Positions 20,565 through 32,756 of a DNA stretch of 64,000 bases are shown here, piece after piece. Under the pieces are notes generated by a model. The model had not been told where the DNA came from, did not search any database, and was given only the letters and a program-made list of their open reading frames with translations. The stretch spans positions 1,178,001 to 1,242,000 of the forward strand of contig NW_025963552.1 of the NCBI RefSeq assembly GCF_910591885.1, read 5' to 3'. The stretch's first letter is position 1. Each line of letters begins with the position of its first letter. The translations under genes were made by a program, and so were the position numbers. The stretch is from Bombus terrestris (lineage: Eukaryota > Arthropoda > Insecta > Hymenoptera > Apidae).

Positions 20565-23500
20565 TTATGTGAAACTATTCACAAACTGTAAACATTTGTC
20601 AGTAGGCAATAGGATAAATACTTCCGGCTCCTCGGGCTGGTGCGAATGTTTCAATGTCAGTATGTGCCAAACCGTTGGATTGTGACACACCTTTACGCGT
20701 CTCTCGCTCGCTGCGCTCGCTCGAAAACTATAGCGTATCCTAAAACCAATCCATCTTGCGTTCATTATTCGATATGGTGCCGACTTATTTCGAATTTGCG
20801 AACGTGTCGGATCGGATGTGATGTTGGACTAAATTTCTACGAGCGAGCGGAGCGAGCGAGCATCGATCACAATATGCAAGGTATACATATACCTTGCAAT
20901 ATGCATATATATCGTGTTAGTACCTAATTTCGTCAGCCACTTCGGACATCACATTGCCCTGTAGTATGTCGAAATAGTACTATTTATGTGAAACTATTCA
21001 CAAACTGTAAACATTTGTCAGCAGGCAATATGATAAAGACATCCGGCTCCTCGGGCTGGTGCGAATGTTTCAATGTCAGTATGTGCCAAACCGTTGGATT
21101 GTGACACACCTTTACGCGTCTCTCGCTCGCTGCGCTCGCTCGAAAGCTGTAGCCTAACCTAAACCCAATCCATCTTGCGTTAGTCATTCGATATGAAGGC
21201 AACTTATTTCGAATTTGCGAACGTGTCGGATCGTATGTGAGGTTGGACTAAATTTTTACGAGCGAGCGGAGCGAGCGAGCAACGATCACAATTTGCAAGG
21301 TATACATATACCTTGCAATATGCATATATATCGTGTTAGTACCTAATTTCGTCAGCCACTTCGGACATCACATTGCCCTGTAGTATGTGGAAATAGTACT
21401 ATTTATGTGAAACTATTCACAAACTGTAAACATTTGTCAGCAGGCAATAGGATAAAGACTTCCGGCTCCTCGGGCTGGTGCGAATGTTTCAATGTCCGTG
21501 TGTGCCAAACCGTTGGATTGTGACACACCTTTACGCGTCTCTCGTTCGCTGCGCCCGCTCGAAAACTATAACGTAGCCTAAAACCAATCCATCTTGCGTT
21601 CATTATTCGATATGGTGGCGACTTATTTCGAATTTGCGAACGTGTCGGATCGGATGTGAGGTTGGACTAAATTTTTACGAGCGAGCGGAGCGAGCGAGCA
21701 ACGATCACAATTTGCAAGGTATACATATACCTTATATTGCCTTGCATATATTTCGTGTTAGTACCTAATTTTGTCAGCCACTTCGGACATCACATTGGAC
21801 TGTACTATGTGGAAACAGTACTATTTATGTGGAACTATTCACAAACTGTAAACACTTGTCAGTAGGCAATATGATAAAGACTTCCGGCTCCTCGGGTTGG
21901 TGCGAATGTTTCAATGTCAGTATGTGCCAAACCGTTGGATCGTGACACACCTTTACGCGTCTCTCGCTCGCTGCGCACGCTCGAAAGCTATAGCCTAACC
22001 TAAAACCAATCCCTCTTGCGTTAGTCATTCGATATGAAGGCGACTTATTTCGAATTTGCGAACGTGTCGGATCGGATGTGAGGTTGGACTAAATTTTTAC
22101 GAGCGAGCGGAGCGAGCGAGCAACGATCACAATTTGCAAGGTATACATATAACTTGCAATATGCATATATATCGTGTTAGTAACTAATTTTGTCAGCCAC
22201 TTCGGACATCACATTGCACTGTAGTATGTGGAAATAGTACTATTTATGTGAAACTATTCACAAACTGTAAACATTTGTCAGCAGGCAATATGATAAAGAC
22301 TTCCGGCTCCTCGGGTTGGTGCGAATGTTTCAATGTCAGTATGTGCCAAACCGTTGGATTGTGACACACCTTTACGCGTCTCTCGCTCGCTGCGCTCGCT
22401 CGAAAGATATAGCCTAACCTAAAACCAATCCCTCTTGCATTAGTCATTCGATATGAAGGCGACTTATTTCGAATTTGCGAACGTGTCGGATCGGATGTGA
22501 GGTTGGACTAAATTTTTACGAGCGAGCGGAGCGAGCGAGCAACGATCACAATTTGCAAGGTATACATATACCTCGCAATATGCATATATATCGTGTGAGT
22601 ACCTAATTTTGTCAGCCACTTCGGACATCACATTGCACTGTAGTATGTGGAAATAGTACTATTTATGTGAAACTATTCACAAACTGTAAACATTTGTCAG
22701 TAGGCAATAGGATAAATACTTCCGGCTCCTCGGGCTGGTGCGAATGTTTCAATGTCAGTATGTGCCAAACCGTTGGATTGTGACACACCTTTACGCGTCT
22801 CTCGCTCGCTGCGCTCGCTCGAAAACTATAGCGTATCCTAAAACCAATCCATCTTGCGTTCACTATTCGATATGGTGGCGACTTATTTCGAATTTGCGAA
22901 CGTGTCGGATCGGATGTGAGGTTGGACTAAATTTCTACGAGCGAGCGGAGCGAGCGAGCATCGATCACAATATGCAAGGTATACATATACCTTGCAATAT
23001 GCATATATATCGTGTTAGTACCCAATTTCGTCAGCCACTTCGGACAACACATTGCCCTGTAGTATGTCGAAATAGTACTATTTATGTGAAACTATTCACA
23101 AACTGTAAACATTTGTCCGCAGGCAATATGATAAAGTCATCCGGCTCCTCGGGCTGGTGCGAATGTTTCAATGTCAGTATGTGCCAAACCGTTGGATTGT
23201 GACACACCTTTACGCGTCTCTCGCTCGCTGCGCTCGCTCGAAAGCTGTAGCCTAACCTAAACCCAATCCATCTTGCGTTCATTATTCGATATGGTGGCGA
23301 CTTATTTCGAATTTGCGAACGTGTCGGATCGGATGTGAGGTTGGACTAAATTTTTACGAGCGAGCGGAGCGAGCGAGCAACGATCACAATTTGCAAGGTA
23401 CACATATACCTTATATTGCCATGCATATATTTCGTGTTAGTACCTAATTTTGTCAGCCACTTCGGACATCACATTGGACTGTAGTATGTGGAAATAGTAC

Positions 23501-26500
23501 TATTTATGTGAAACTATTCACAAACTGTAAACATTTGTCAGCAGGCAATTGGATAAAGACTTCCGGCTCCTCGGGCTGGTGCGAATGTTTCAATGTCCGT
23601 ATGTGCCAAACCGTTGGATTGTGACACACCTTTACGCGCCTCTCGTTCGCTGCGCTCGCTCGAAAACTATAGCGTAACCTAAAACCAATCCATCTTGCGT
23701 TCATTATTCGATATGGTGGCGACTTATTTCGAATTTGCGAACGTGTCGGATCGGATGTGAGGTTGGACTAAATTTTTACGAGCGAGCGGAGCGAGCGAGC
23801 AACGATCACAATTTGCAAGGTATACATATACCTTGCAATATGCATATATATCGTGTTAGTACCTAATTTTGTCAGCCACTTCGGACATCACATTGCACTG
23901 TAGTATGTTGAAATAGTACTATTTATGTGAAACTATTCACAAACTGTAAACATTTGTCAGTAGGCAATATGATAAAGACTTCCGGCTCGTCGGGCTGGTG
24001 CGAATGTTTCAATGTCAGTATGTGCCAAACCATTGGATTGTGACACACCTTTACGCGTCTCTCGCTCGCTGCGCTCGCTCGAAAGCTATAGCGTAAACTA
24101 AAACCAATCCATCTTGCGTTAGTCATTCGATATGAAGGCAACTTATTTCGAATTTGCGAACGTGTCGGATCGTATGTGAGGTTGGACTAAATTTTTACGA
24201 GCGAGCGGAGCGAGCGAGCAACGATCACAATTTCCAAGCTATACATATACCTTATATTGCCTTGCATATATTTCGTGTTATTACCTAATTTTGTCAGCCA
24301 TTTCGGACATCACATTGCACTGTACTATGTGGAAACAGTACTATTTATGTGGAACTATTCACAAGCTGTAAACACTTGTCAGTAGGCAATATGATAAAGA
24401 CTTCCGGCTCCTCGGGTTGGTGCGAATGTTTCAATGTCAGTATGTGCCAAACCGTTGGATTGTGACACACCTTTACGCGTCTCTCGCTCGCTGCGCTCGC
24501 TCGAAAGCTATAGCCTAACCTAAAACCAATCCCTCTTGCGTTAGTCATTCGATATGAAGGCGACTTATTTCGAATTTGCGAACGTGTCGGATCGGATGTG
24601 AGGTTGGACTAAATTTTTACGAGCGAGCGGAGCGAGCGAGCAACGATCACAATTTGCAAGGTATACATATACCTTGCAATATTCATATATATCGTGTGAG
24701 TACCTAATTTTGTCAGCCACCTCGGACATCACATTGCACTGTAGTATGTGGAAATAGTACTATTTATGTGAAACTATTCACAAACTGTAAACATTTGTCA
24801 GTAGGCAATAGGATAAATACTTCCGGCTCCTCGGGCTGGTGCGAATGTTTCAATGTCAGTATGTGCCAAACCGTTGGATTGTGACACACCTTTACGCGTC
24901 TCTCGCTCGCTGCGCTCGCTCGAAAGCTGTAGCCTAACCTAAACCCAATCCATCTTGCGTTAGTCATTCGATATGAAGGCAACTTATTTCGAATTTGCGA
25001 ACGTGTCGGATCGTATGTGAGGTTGGACTAAATTTTTACGAGAGAGCGGAGCGAGCGAGCAACGATCACAATTTGCAAGGTATACATATACCTTATATTG
25101 CCTTGCATATATTTCGTGTTAGTACCTAATTTTGTCAGCCACTTCGGACATCACATTGGACTGTAGTATGTGGAAATAGTACTATTTATGTGAAACTATT
25201 CACAAACTGTAAACATTTGTCAGTAGGCAATAGGATAAAGACTTCCGGCTCCTCGGGCTGGTGCGAATGTTTCAATGTCCGTATGTGCCAAACCGTTGGA
25301 TTGTGACACACCTTTACGCGTCTCTCGTTCGCTGCGCTCGCTCGAAAACTATAACGTAACCTAAAACCAATCCATCTTGCGTTCATTATTCGATATGGTG
25401 GCGACTTATTTCGAATTTGCGAACGTGTCGGATCGGATGTGAGGTTGGACTAAATTTTTACGAGCGAGCGGAGCGAGCGAGCAACGATCACAATTTGCAA
25501 GGTATACATATACCTTGCAATATGCATATATATCGTGTTAGTACCTAATTTTGTCAGCCACTTCGGACATCACATTGCACTGTAGTATGTGGAAATAGTA
25601 CTATTTATGTGAAACTATTCACAAACTGTAAACATTTGTCAGTAGGCAATATGATAAAGACTTCCGGCTCGTCGGGCTGGTGCGAATGTTTCAATGTCCG
25701 TATGTGCCAAACCGTTGGATTGTGACACACCTTTACGCGCCTCTCGTTCGCTGCGCTCGCTCGAAAACTATAGCGTAACCTAAAACCAATCCATCTTGCG
25801 TTAGTCATTCGATATGAAGGCAACTTATTTCGAATTTGCGAACGTGTCGGATCGTATGTGAGGTTGGACTAAATTTTTACGAGCGAGCGGAGCGAGCGAG
25901 CAACGATCACAATTTCCAAGCTATACATATACCTTATATTGCCTTGCATATATTTCGTGTTATTACCTAATTTTGTCAGCCATTTCGGACATCACATTGC
26001 ACTGTACTATGTGGAAACAGTACTATTTATGTGGAACTATTCACAAACTGTAAACACTTGTCAGTAGGCAATATGATAAAGACTTCCGGCTCCTCGGGTT
26101 GGTGCGAACGTTTCAATGTCAGTATGTGCCAAACCGTTGGATTGTGACACACCCTTACGCGTCTCTCGCTCGCTGCGCTCGCTCGAAAGCTATAGCCTAA
26201 CCTAAAACCAATCCCTCTTGCGTTAGTCATTCGATATGAAGGCGACTTATTTCGAATTTGCGAACGTGTCGGATCGGATGTGAGGTTGGACTAAATTTTT
26301 ACGAGCGAGCGGAGCGAGCGAGCAACGATCACAATTTGCAAGGTATACATATACCTTGCAATATGCATATATATCGTGTGAGTACCTAATTTTGTCAGCC
26401 ACTTCGGACATCACATTGCACTGTAGTATGTGGAAATAGTACTATTTATGTGAAACTATTCACAAACTGTAAACATTTGTCAGTAGGCAATAGGATAAAT

Positions 26501-26864
26501 ACTTCCGGCTCCTCGGGCTGGTGCGAATGTTTCAATGTCAGTATGTGCCAAACCGTTGGATTGTGACACACCTTTACGCGTCTCTCGCTCGCTGCGCTCG
26601 CTCGAAAACTATAGCGTATCCTAAAACCAATCCATCTTGCGTTCATTATTCGATATGGTGGCGACTTATTTCGAATTTGCGAACGTGTCGGATCGGATGT
26701 GATGTTGGACTAAATTTCTACGAGCGAGCGGAGCGAGCGAGCATCGATCACAATATGCAAGGTATACATATACCTTGCAATATGCATATATATCGTGTTA
26801 GTACCTAATTTCGTCAGCCACTTCGGACATCACATTGCCCTGTAGTATGTGGAAATAGTACTAT
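20565..26864. repeat. Array segment III: mosaic monomers
   Basis: Units begin at 20565, 20984, 21403, 21825, 22244, 22663, 23082, 23504, 23923, 24345, 24764, 25186, 25605, 26027 and 26446. Several look like hybrids of other subtypes. The unit at 25,605 has a start like the 23,923 unit but a centre like the GCGCCTCTCGTTCG subtype, and its right part belongs to the TTCCAAGC type. No gene or unique sequence is present. Confidence 0.85.
21382..21990. repeat. ~600-bp patch shared with 28,948-29,556
   Basis: The units at 21,403 and 21,825 share with those at 28,969 and 29,391 the rare variants GTCCGTGTGTGCC, GCTGCGCCCGCTCG, AACGTAGCC and GCTGCGCACGCTCG, all at a 7,566-bp offset. The match stops inside the second unit, where this copy has AGCCTAACC and the partner has AGCGTATCC. 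The left limit lies at GCCCTGTAG here against GGACTGTAG there. Confidence 0.82.
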
Positions 26865-28546
26865 TTATGTGAAACTATTCACAAACTGTAAACATTAGTC
26901 AGCAGGCAATATGATAAAGACATCCGGCTCCTCGGGCTGGTGCGAATGTTTCAATGTCAGTATGTGCCAAACCGTTGGATTGTGACACACCTTTACGCGT
27001 CTCTCGCTCGCTGCGCTCGCTCGAAAGCTGTAGCCTAACCTAAACCCAATCCATCTTGCGTTAGTCATTCGATATGAAGGCAACTTATTTCGAATTTGCG
27101 AACGTGTCGGATCGTATGTGAGGTTGGACTAAATTTTTACGAGCGAGCGGAGCGAGCGAGCAACGATCACAATTTCCAAGCTATACATATACCTTATATT
27201 GCCTTGCATATATTTCGTGTTATTACCTAATTTTGTCAGCCATTTCGGACATCACATTGCACTGTACTATGTGGAAACAGTACTATTTATGTGGAACTAT
27301 TCACAAACTGTAAACACTTGTCAGTAGGCAATATGATAAAGACTTCCGGCTCCTCGGGTTGGTGCGAACGTTTCAATGTCAGTATGTGCCAAACCGTTGG
27401 ATTGTGACACACCCTTACGCGTCTCTCGCTTGCTGCGCTCGCTCGAAAGCTATAGCCTAACCTAAAACCAATCCCTCTTGCGTTAGTCATTCGATATGAA
27501 GGCGACTTATTTCGAATTTGCGAACGTGTCGGATCGGATGTGAGGTTGGACTAAATTTTTACGAGCGAGCGGAGCGAGCGAGCAACGATCACAATTTGCA
27601 AGGTATACATATACCTTGCAATATGCATATATATCGTGTGAGTACCTAATTTTGTCAGCCACTTCGGACATCACATTGCACTGTAGTATGTGGAAATAGT
27701 ACTATTTATGTGAAACTATTCACAAACTGTAAACATTTGTCAGTAGGCAATAGGATAAATACTTCCGGCTCCTCGGGCTGGTGCGAATGTTTCAATGTCA
27801 GTATGTGCCAAACCGTTGGATTGTGACACACCTTTACGCGTCTCTCGCTCGCTGCGCTCGCTCGAAAACTATAGCGTATCCTAAAACCAATCCATCTTGC
27901 GTTCATTATTCGATATGGTGGCGACTTATTTCGAATTTGCGAACGTGTCGGATCGGATGTGATGTTGGACTAAATTTCTACGAGCGAGCGGAGCGAGCGA
28001 GCATCGATCACAATATGCAAGGTATACATATACCTTGCAATATGCATATATATCGTGTTAGTACCTAATTTCGTCAGCCACTTCGGACATCACATTGCCC
28101 TGTAGTATGTCGAAATAGTACTATTTATGTGAAACTATTCACAAACTGTAAACATTTGTCAGCAGGCAATATGATAAAGACATCCGGCTCCTCGGGCTGG
28201 TGCGAATGTTTCAATGTCAGTATGTGCCAAACCGTTGGATTGTGACACACCTTTACGCGTCTCTCGCTCGCTGCGCTCGCTCGAAAGCTGTAGCCTAACC
28301 TAAACCCAATCCATCTTGCGTTAGTCATTCGATATGAAGGCAACTTATTTCGAATTTGCGAACGTGTCGGATCGTATGTGAGGTTGGACTAAATTTTTAC
28401 GAGCGAGCGGAGCGAGCGAGCAACGATCACAATTTGCAAGGTATACATATACCTTATATTGCCTTGCATATATTTCGTGTTAGTACCTAATTTTGTCAGC
28501 CACTTCGGACATCACATTGGACTGTACTATGTGGAAATAGTACTAT
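26865..28546. repeat. Higher-order copy a (2,945-bp offset pair)
   Basis: Units at 26,865, 27,287, 27,706 and 28,125 correspond to those at 29,810, 30,232, 30,651 and 31,070 at an offset of 2,945 bp. They share the AACATTAGTCAG variant, the GTGCGAACGTTTC unit and the GATGTGATGTTGG unit in the same order. A shorter 1,260-bp offset also links 26,027 with 27,287. The match fades in the next unit (28,547), which carries private changes such as TTCTGGCTCC. Confidence 0.8.
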
Positions 28547-28947
28547 TTATGTGAAACTATTCACAAACTGTAAACATTTGTCAGTAGGCAATAGGATAAA
28601 TACTTCTGGCTCCTCGGGCTGGTGCGAATGTTTCAATGTCCGTATGTGCCAAACCGTTGGATTGTGACACACCTTTACGCGTCTCTCGTTCGCTGCGCTC
28701 GCTCCAAAACTATAACGTAACCTAAAACCAATCCATCTTGCGTTCATTATTCGATATGGTGGCGACTTATTTCGAATTTGCGAACGTGTCGGATCGGATG
28801 TGAGGTTGGACTAAATTTTTACGAGCGAGCGGAGCGAGCGAGCAACGATCACAATTTGCAAGGTATACATATACCTTATATTGCCTTGCATATATTTCGT
28901 GTTAGTACCTAATTTTGTCAGCCACTTCGGACATCACATTGGACTGT

Positions 28948-29556
28948 AGTATGTGGAAATAGTACTATTTATGTGAAACTATTCACAAACTGTAAACATT
29001 TGTCAGCAGGCAATAGGATAAAGACTTCCGGCTCCTCGGGCTGGTGCGAATGTTTCAATGTCCGTGTGTGCCAAACCGTTGGATTGTGACACACCTTTAC
29101 GCGTCTCTCGTTCGCTGCGCCCGCTCGAAAACTATAACGTAGCCTAAAACCAATCCATCTTGCGTTCATTATTCGATATGGTGGCGACTTATTTCGAATT
29201 TGCGAACGTGTCGGATCGGATGTGAGGTTGGACTAAATTTTTACGAGCGAGCGGAGCGAGCGAGCAACGATCACAATTTGCAAGGTATACATATACCTTA
29301 TATTGCCTTGCATATATTTCGTGTTAGTACCTAATTTTGTCAGCCACTTCGGACATCACATTGGACTGTACTATGTGGAAACAGTACTATTTATGTGGAA
29401 CTATTCACAAACTGTAAACACTTGTCAGTAGGCAATATGATAAAGACTTCCGGCTCCTCGGGTTGGTGCGAATGTTTCAATGTCAGTATGTGCCAAACCG
29501 TTGGATCGTGACACACCTTTACGCGTCTCTCGCTCGCTGCGCACGCTCGAAAGCTA
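28948..29556. repeat. ~600-bp patch shared with 21,382-21,990
   Basis: Partner of the patch 7,566 bp upstream. It is embedded between unrelated unit types, so it looks like a transferred tract rather than part of a longer block copy. Confidence 0.82.
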
Positions 29557-29809
29557 TAGCGTATCCTAAAACCAATCCATCTTGCGTTCATTATTCGATA
29601 TGGTGGCGACTTATTTCGAATTTGCGAACGTGTCGGATCGGATGTGATGTTGGACTAAATTTCTACGAGCGAGCGGAGCGAGCGAGCATCGATCACAATA
29701 TGCAAGGTATACATATACCTTGCAATATGCATATATATCGTGTTAGTACCTAATTTCGTCAGCCACTTCGGACATCACATTGCCCTGTAGTATGTGGAAA
29801 TAGTACTAT

Positions 29810-31491
29810 TTATGTGAAACTATTCACAAACTGTAAACATTAGTCAGCAGGCAATATGATAAAGACATCCGGCTCCTCGGGCTGGTGCGAATGTTTCAAT
29901 GTCAGTATGTGCCAAACCGTTGGATTGTGACACACCTTTACGCGTCTCTCGCTCGCTGCGCTCGCTCGAAAGCTGTAGCCTAACCTAAACCCAATCCATC
30001 TTGCGTTAGTCATTCGATATGAAGGCAACTTATTTCGAATTTGCGAACGTGTCGGATCGTATGTGAGGTTGGACTAAATTTTTACGAGCGAGCGGAGCGA
30101 GCGAGCAACGATCACAATTTCCAAGCTATACATATACCTTATATTGCCTTGCATATATTTCGTGTTATTACCTAATTTTGTCAGCCATTTCGGACATCAC
30201 ATTGCACTGTACTATGTGGAAACAGTACTATTTATGTGGAACTATTCACAAACTGTAAACACTTGTCAGTAGGCAATATGATAAAGACTTCCGGCTCCTC
30301 GGGTTGGTGCGAACGTTTCAATGTCAGTATGTGCCAAACCGTTGGATTGTGACACACCCTTACGCGTCTCTCGCTCGCTGCGCTCGCTCGAAAGCTATAG
30401 CCTAACCTAAAACCAATCCCTCTTGCGTTAGTCATTCGATATGAAGGCGACTTATTTCGAATTTGCGAACGTGTCGGATCGGATGTGAGGTTGGACTAAA
30501 TTTTTACGAGCGAGCGGAGCGAGCGAGCAACGATCACAATTTGCAAGGTATACATATACCTTGCAATATGCATATATATCGTGTGAGTACCTAATTTTGT
30601 CAGCCACTTCGGACATCACATTGCACTGTAGTATGTGGAAATAGTACTATTTATGTGAAACTATTCACAAACTGTAAACATTTGTCAGTAGGCAATAGGA
30701 TAAATACTTCCGGCTCCTCGGGCTGGTGCGAATGTTTCAATGTCAGTATGTGCCAAACCGTTGGATTGTGACACACCTTTACGCGTCTCTCGCTCGCTGC
30801 GCTCGCTCGAAAACTATAGCGTATCCTAAAACCAATCCATCTTGCGTTCATTATTCGATATGGTGGCGACTTATTTCGAATTTGCGAACGTGTCGGATCG
30901 GATGTGATGTTGGACTAAATTTCTACGAGCGAGCGGAGCGAGCGAGCATCGATCACAATATGCAAGGTATACATATACCTTGCAATATGCATATATATCG
31001 TGTTAGTACCTAATTTCGTCAGCCACTTCGGACATCACATTGCCCTGTAGTATGTCGAAATAGTACTATTTATGTGAAACTATTCACAAACTGTAAACAT
31101 TTGTCAGCAGGCAATATGATAAAGACATCCGGCTCCTCGGGCTGGTGCGAATGTTTCAATGTCAGTATGTGCCAAACCGTTGGATTGTGACACACCTTTA
31201 CGCGTCTCTCGCTCGCTGCGCTCGCTCGAAAGCTGTAGCCTAACCTAAACCCAATCCATCTTGCGTTAGTCATTCGATATGAAGGCAACTTATTTCGAAT
31301 TTGCGAACGTGTCGGATCGTATGTGAGGTTGGACTAAATTTTTACGAGCGAGCGGAGCGAGCGAGCAACGATCACAATTTGCAAGGTATACATATACCTT
31401 ATATTGCCTTGCATATATTTCGTGTTAGTACCTAATTTTGTCAGCCACTTCGGACATCACATTGGACTGTAGTATGTGGAAATAGTACTAT
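29810..31491. repeat. Higher-order copy b (2,945-bp offset pair)
   Basis: Partner of 26,865-28,546 with the same order of four unit types. Its first unit again carries AACATTAGTCAG, which places a stop codon in the minus-strand frame. Confidence 0.8.
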
Positions 31492-32335
31492 TTATGTGAA
31501 ACTATTCACAAACTGTAAACATTTGTCAGTAGGCAATAGGATAAAGACTTCCGGCTCCTCGGGCTGGTGCGAATGTTTCAATGTCCGTATGTGCCAAACC
31601 GTTGGATTGTGACACACCTTTACGCGTCTCTCGTTCGCTGCGCTCGCTCGAAAACTATAACGTAACCTAAAACCAATCCATCTTGCGTTCATTATTCGAT
31701 ATGGTGGCGACTTATTTCGAATTTGCGAACGTGTCGGATCGGATGTGAGGTTGGACTAAATTTTTACGAGCGAGCGGAGCGAGCGAGCAACGATCACAAT
31801 TTGCAAGGTATACATATACCTTATATTGCCTTGCATATATTTCGTGTTAGTACCTAATTTTGTCAGCCACTTCGGACATCACATTGGACTGTAGTATGTG
31901 GAAATAGTACTATTTATGTGAAACTATTCACAAACTGTAAACATTTGTCAGCAGGCAATAGGATAAAGACTTCCGGCTCCTCGGGCTGGTGCGAATGTTT
32001 CAATGTCCGTATGTGCCAAACCGTTGGATTGTGACACACCTTTACGCGCCTCTCGTTCGCTGCGCTCGCTCGAAAACTATAGCGTAACCTAAAACCAATC
32101 CATCTTGCGTTCATTATTCGATATGGTGGCGACTTATTTCGAATTTGCGAACGTGTCGAATCGGATGTGAGGTTGGACTAAATTTTTACGAGCGAGCGGA
32201 GCGAGCGAGCAACGATCACATTTTGCAAGGTATACATATACCTTATATTGCCTTGCATATATTTCGTGTTAGTACCTAATTTTGTCAGCCACTTCGGACA
32301 TCACATTGGACTGTAGTATGTGGGAATAGTACTAT

Positions 32336-32756
32336 TTATGTGAAACTATTCACAAACTGTAAACATTTGTCAGTAGGCAATAGGATAAAGACTTCCGGCT
32401 CCTCGGGCTGGTGCGAATGTTTAATGTCCGTATGTGCCAAACCGTTGGATTGTGACACACCTTTACGCCTCTCTCGATCGCTGCGCTCGCTCGAAAACTA
32501 TAGCGTAACCTAAAACCAATCCATCTTGCGTTCATTATTCGATATGGTGGCGACTTATTTCGAATTTGCGAACGTGTCGGATCGGATGTGAGGTTGGACT
32601 AAATTTTTACGAGCGAGCGGAGCGAGCGAGCAACGATCACAAATTGCAAGGTATACATATACCTTATATTGCCTTGCATATATTTCGTGTTAGTACCTAA
32701 TTTTGTCAGCCACTTCGGACATCACATTGGACTGTAGTATGTGGAAATAGTACTAT
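32336..32756. repeat. 421-bp unit with one-base deletion, copy 1
   Basis: GAATGTTTAATGTCCG (about 32,416-32,430) lacks the C of the usual GTTTCAATG, shifting the minus-strand frame. GC-rich arm 1 also has CTCTCGATCGCTG. This copy shares GTGGGAATAG at its left edge and CACAAATTGC downstream with the copy at 38,649. Confidence 0.9.

Noticed and set aside
22738..23202. Plus-strand 95-154-codon frames as genes
   Set aside because: They occur only in units where one base change removes a stop, and they overlap the minus frame within the same repeat. They have no recognisable product.
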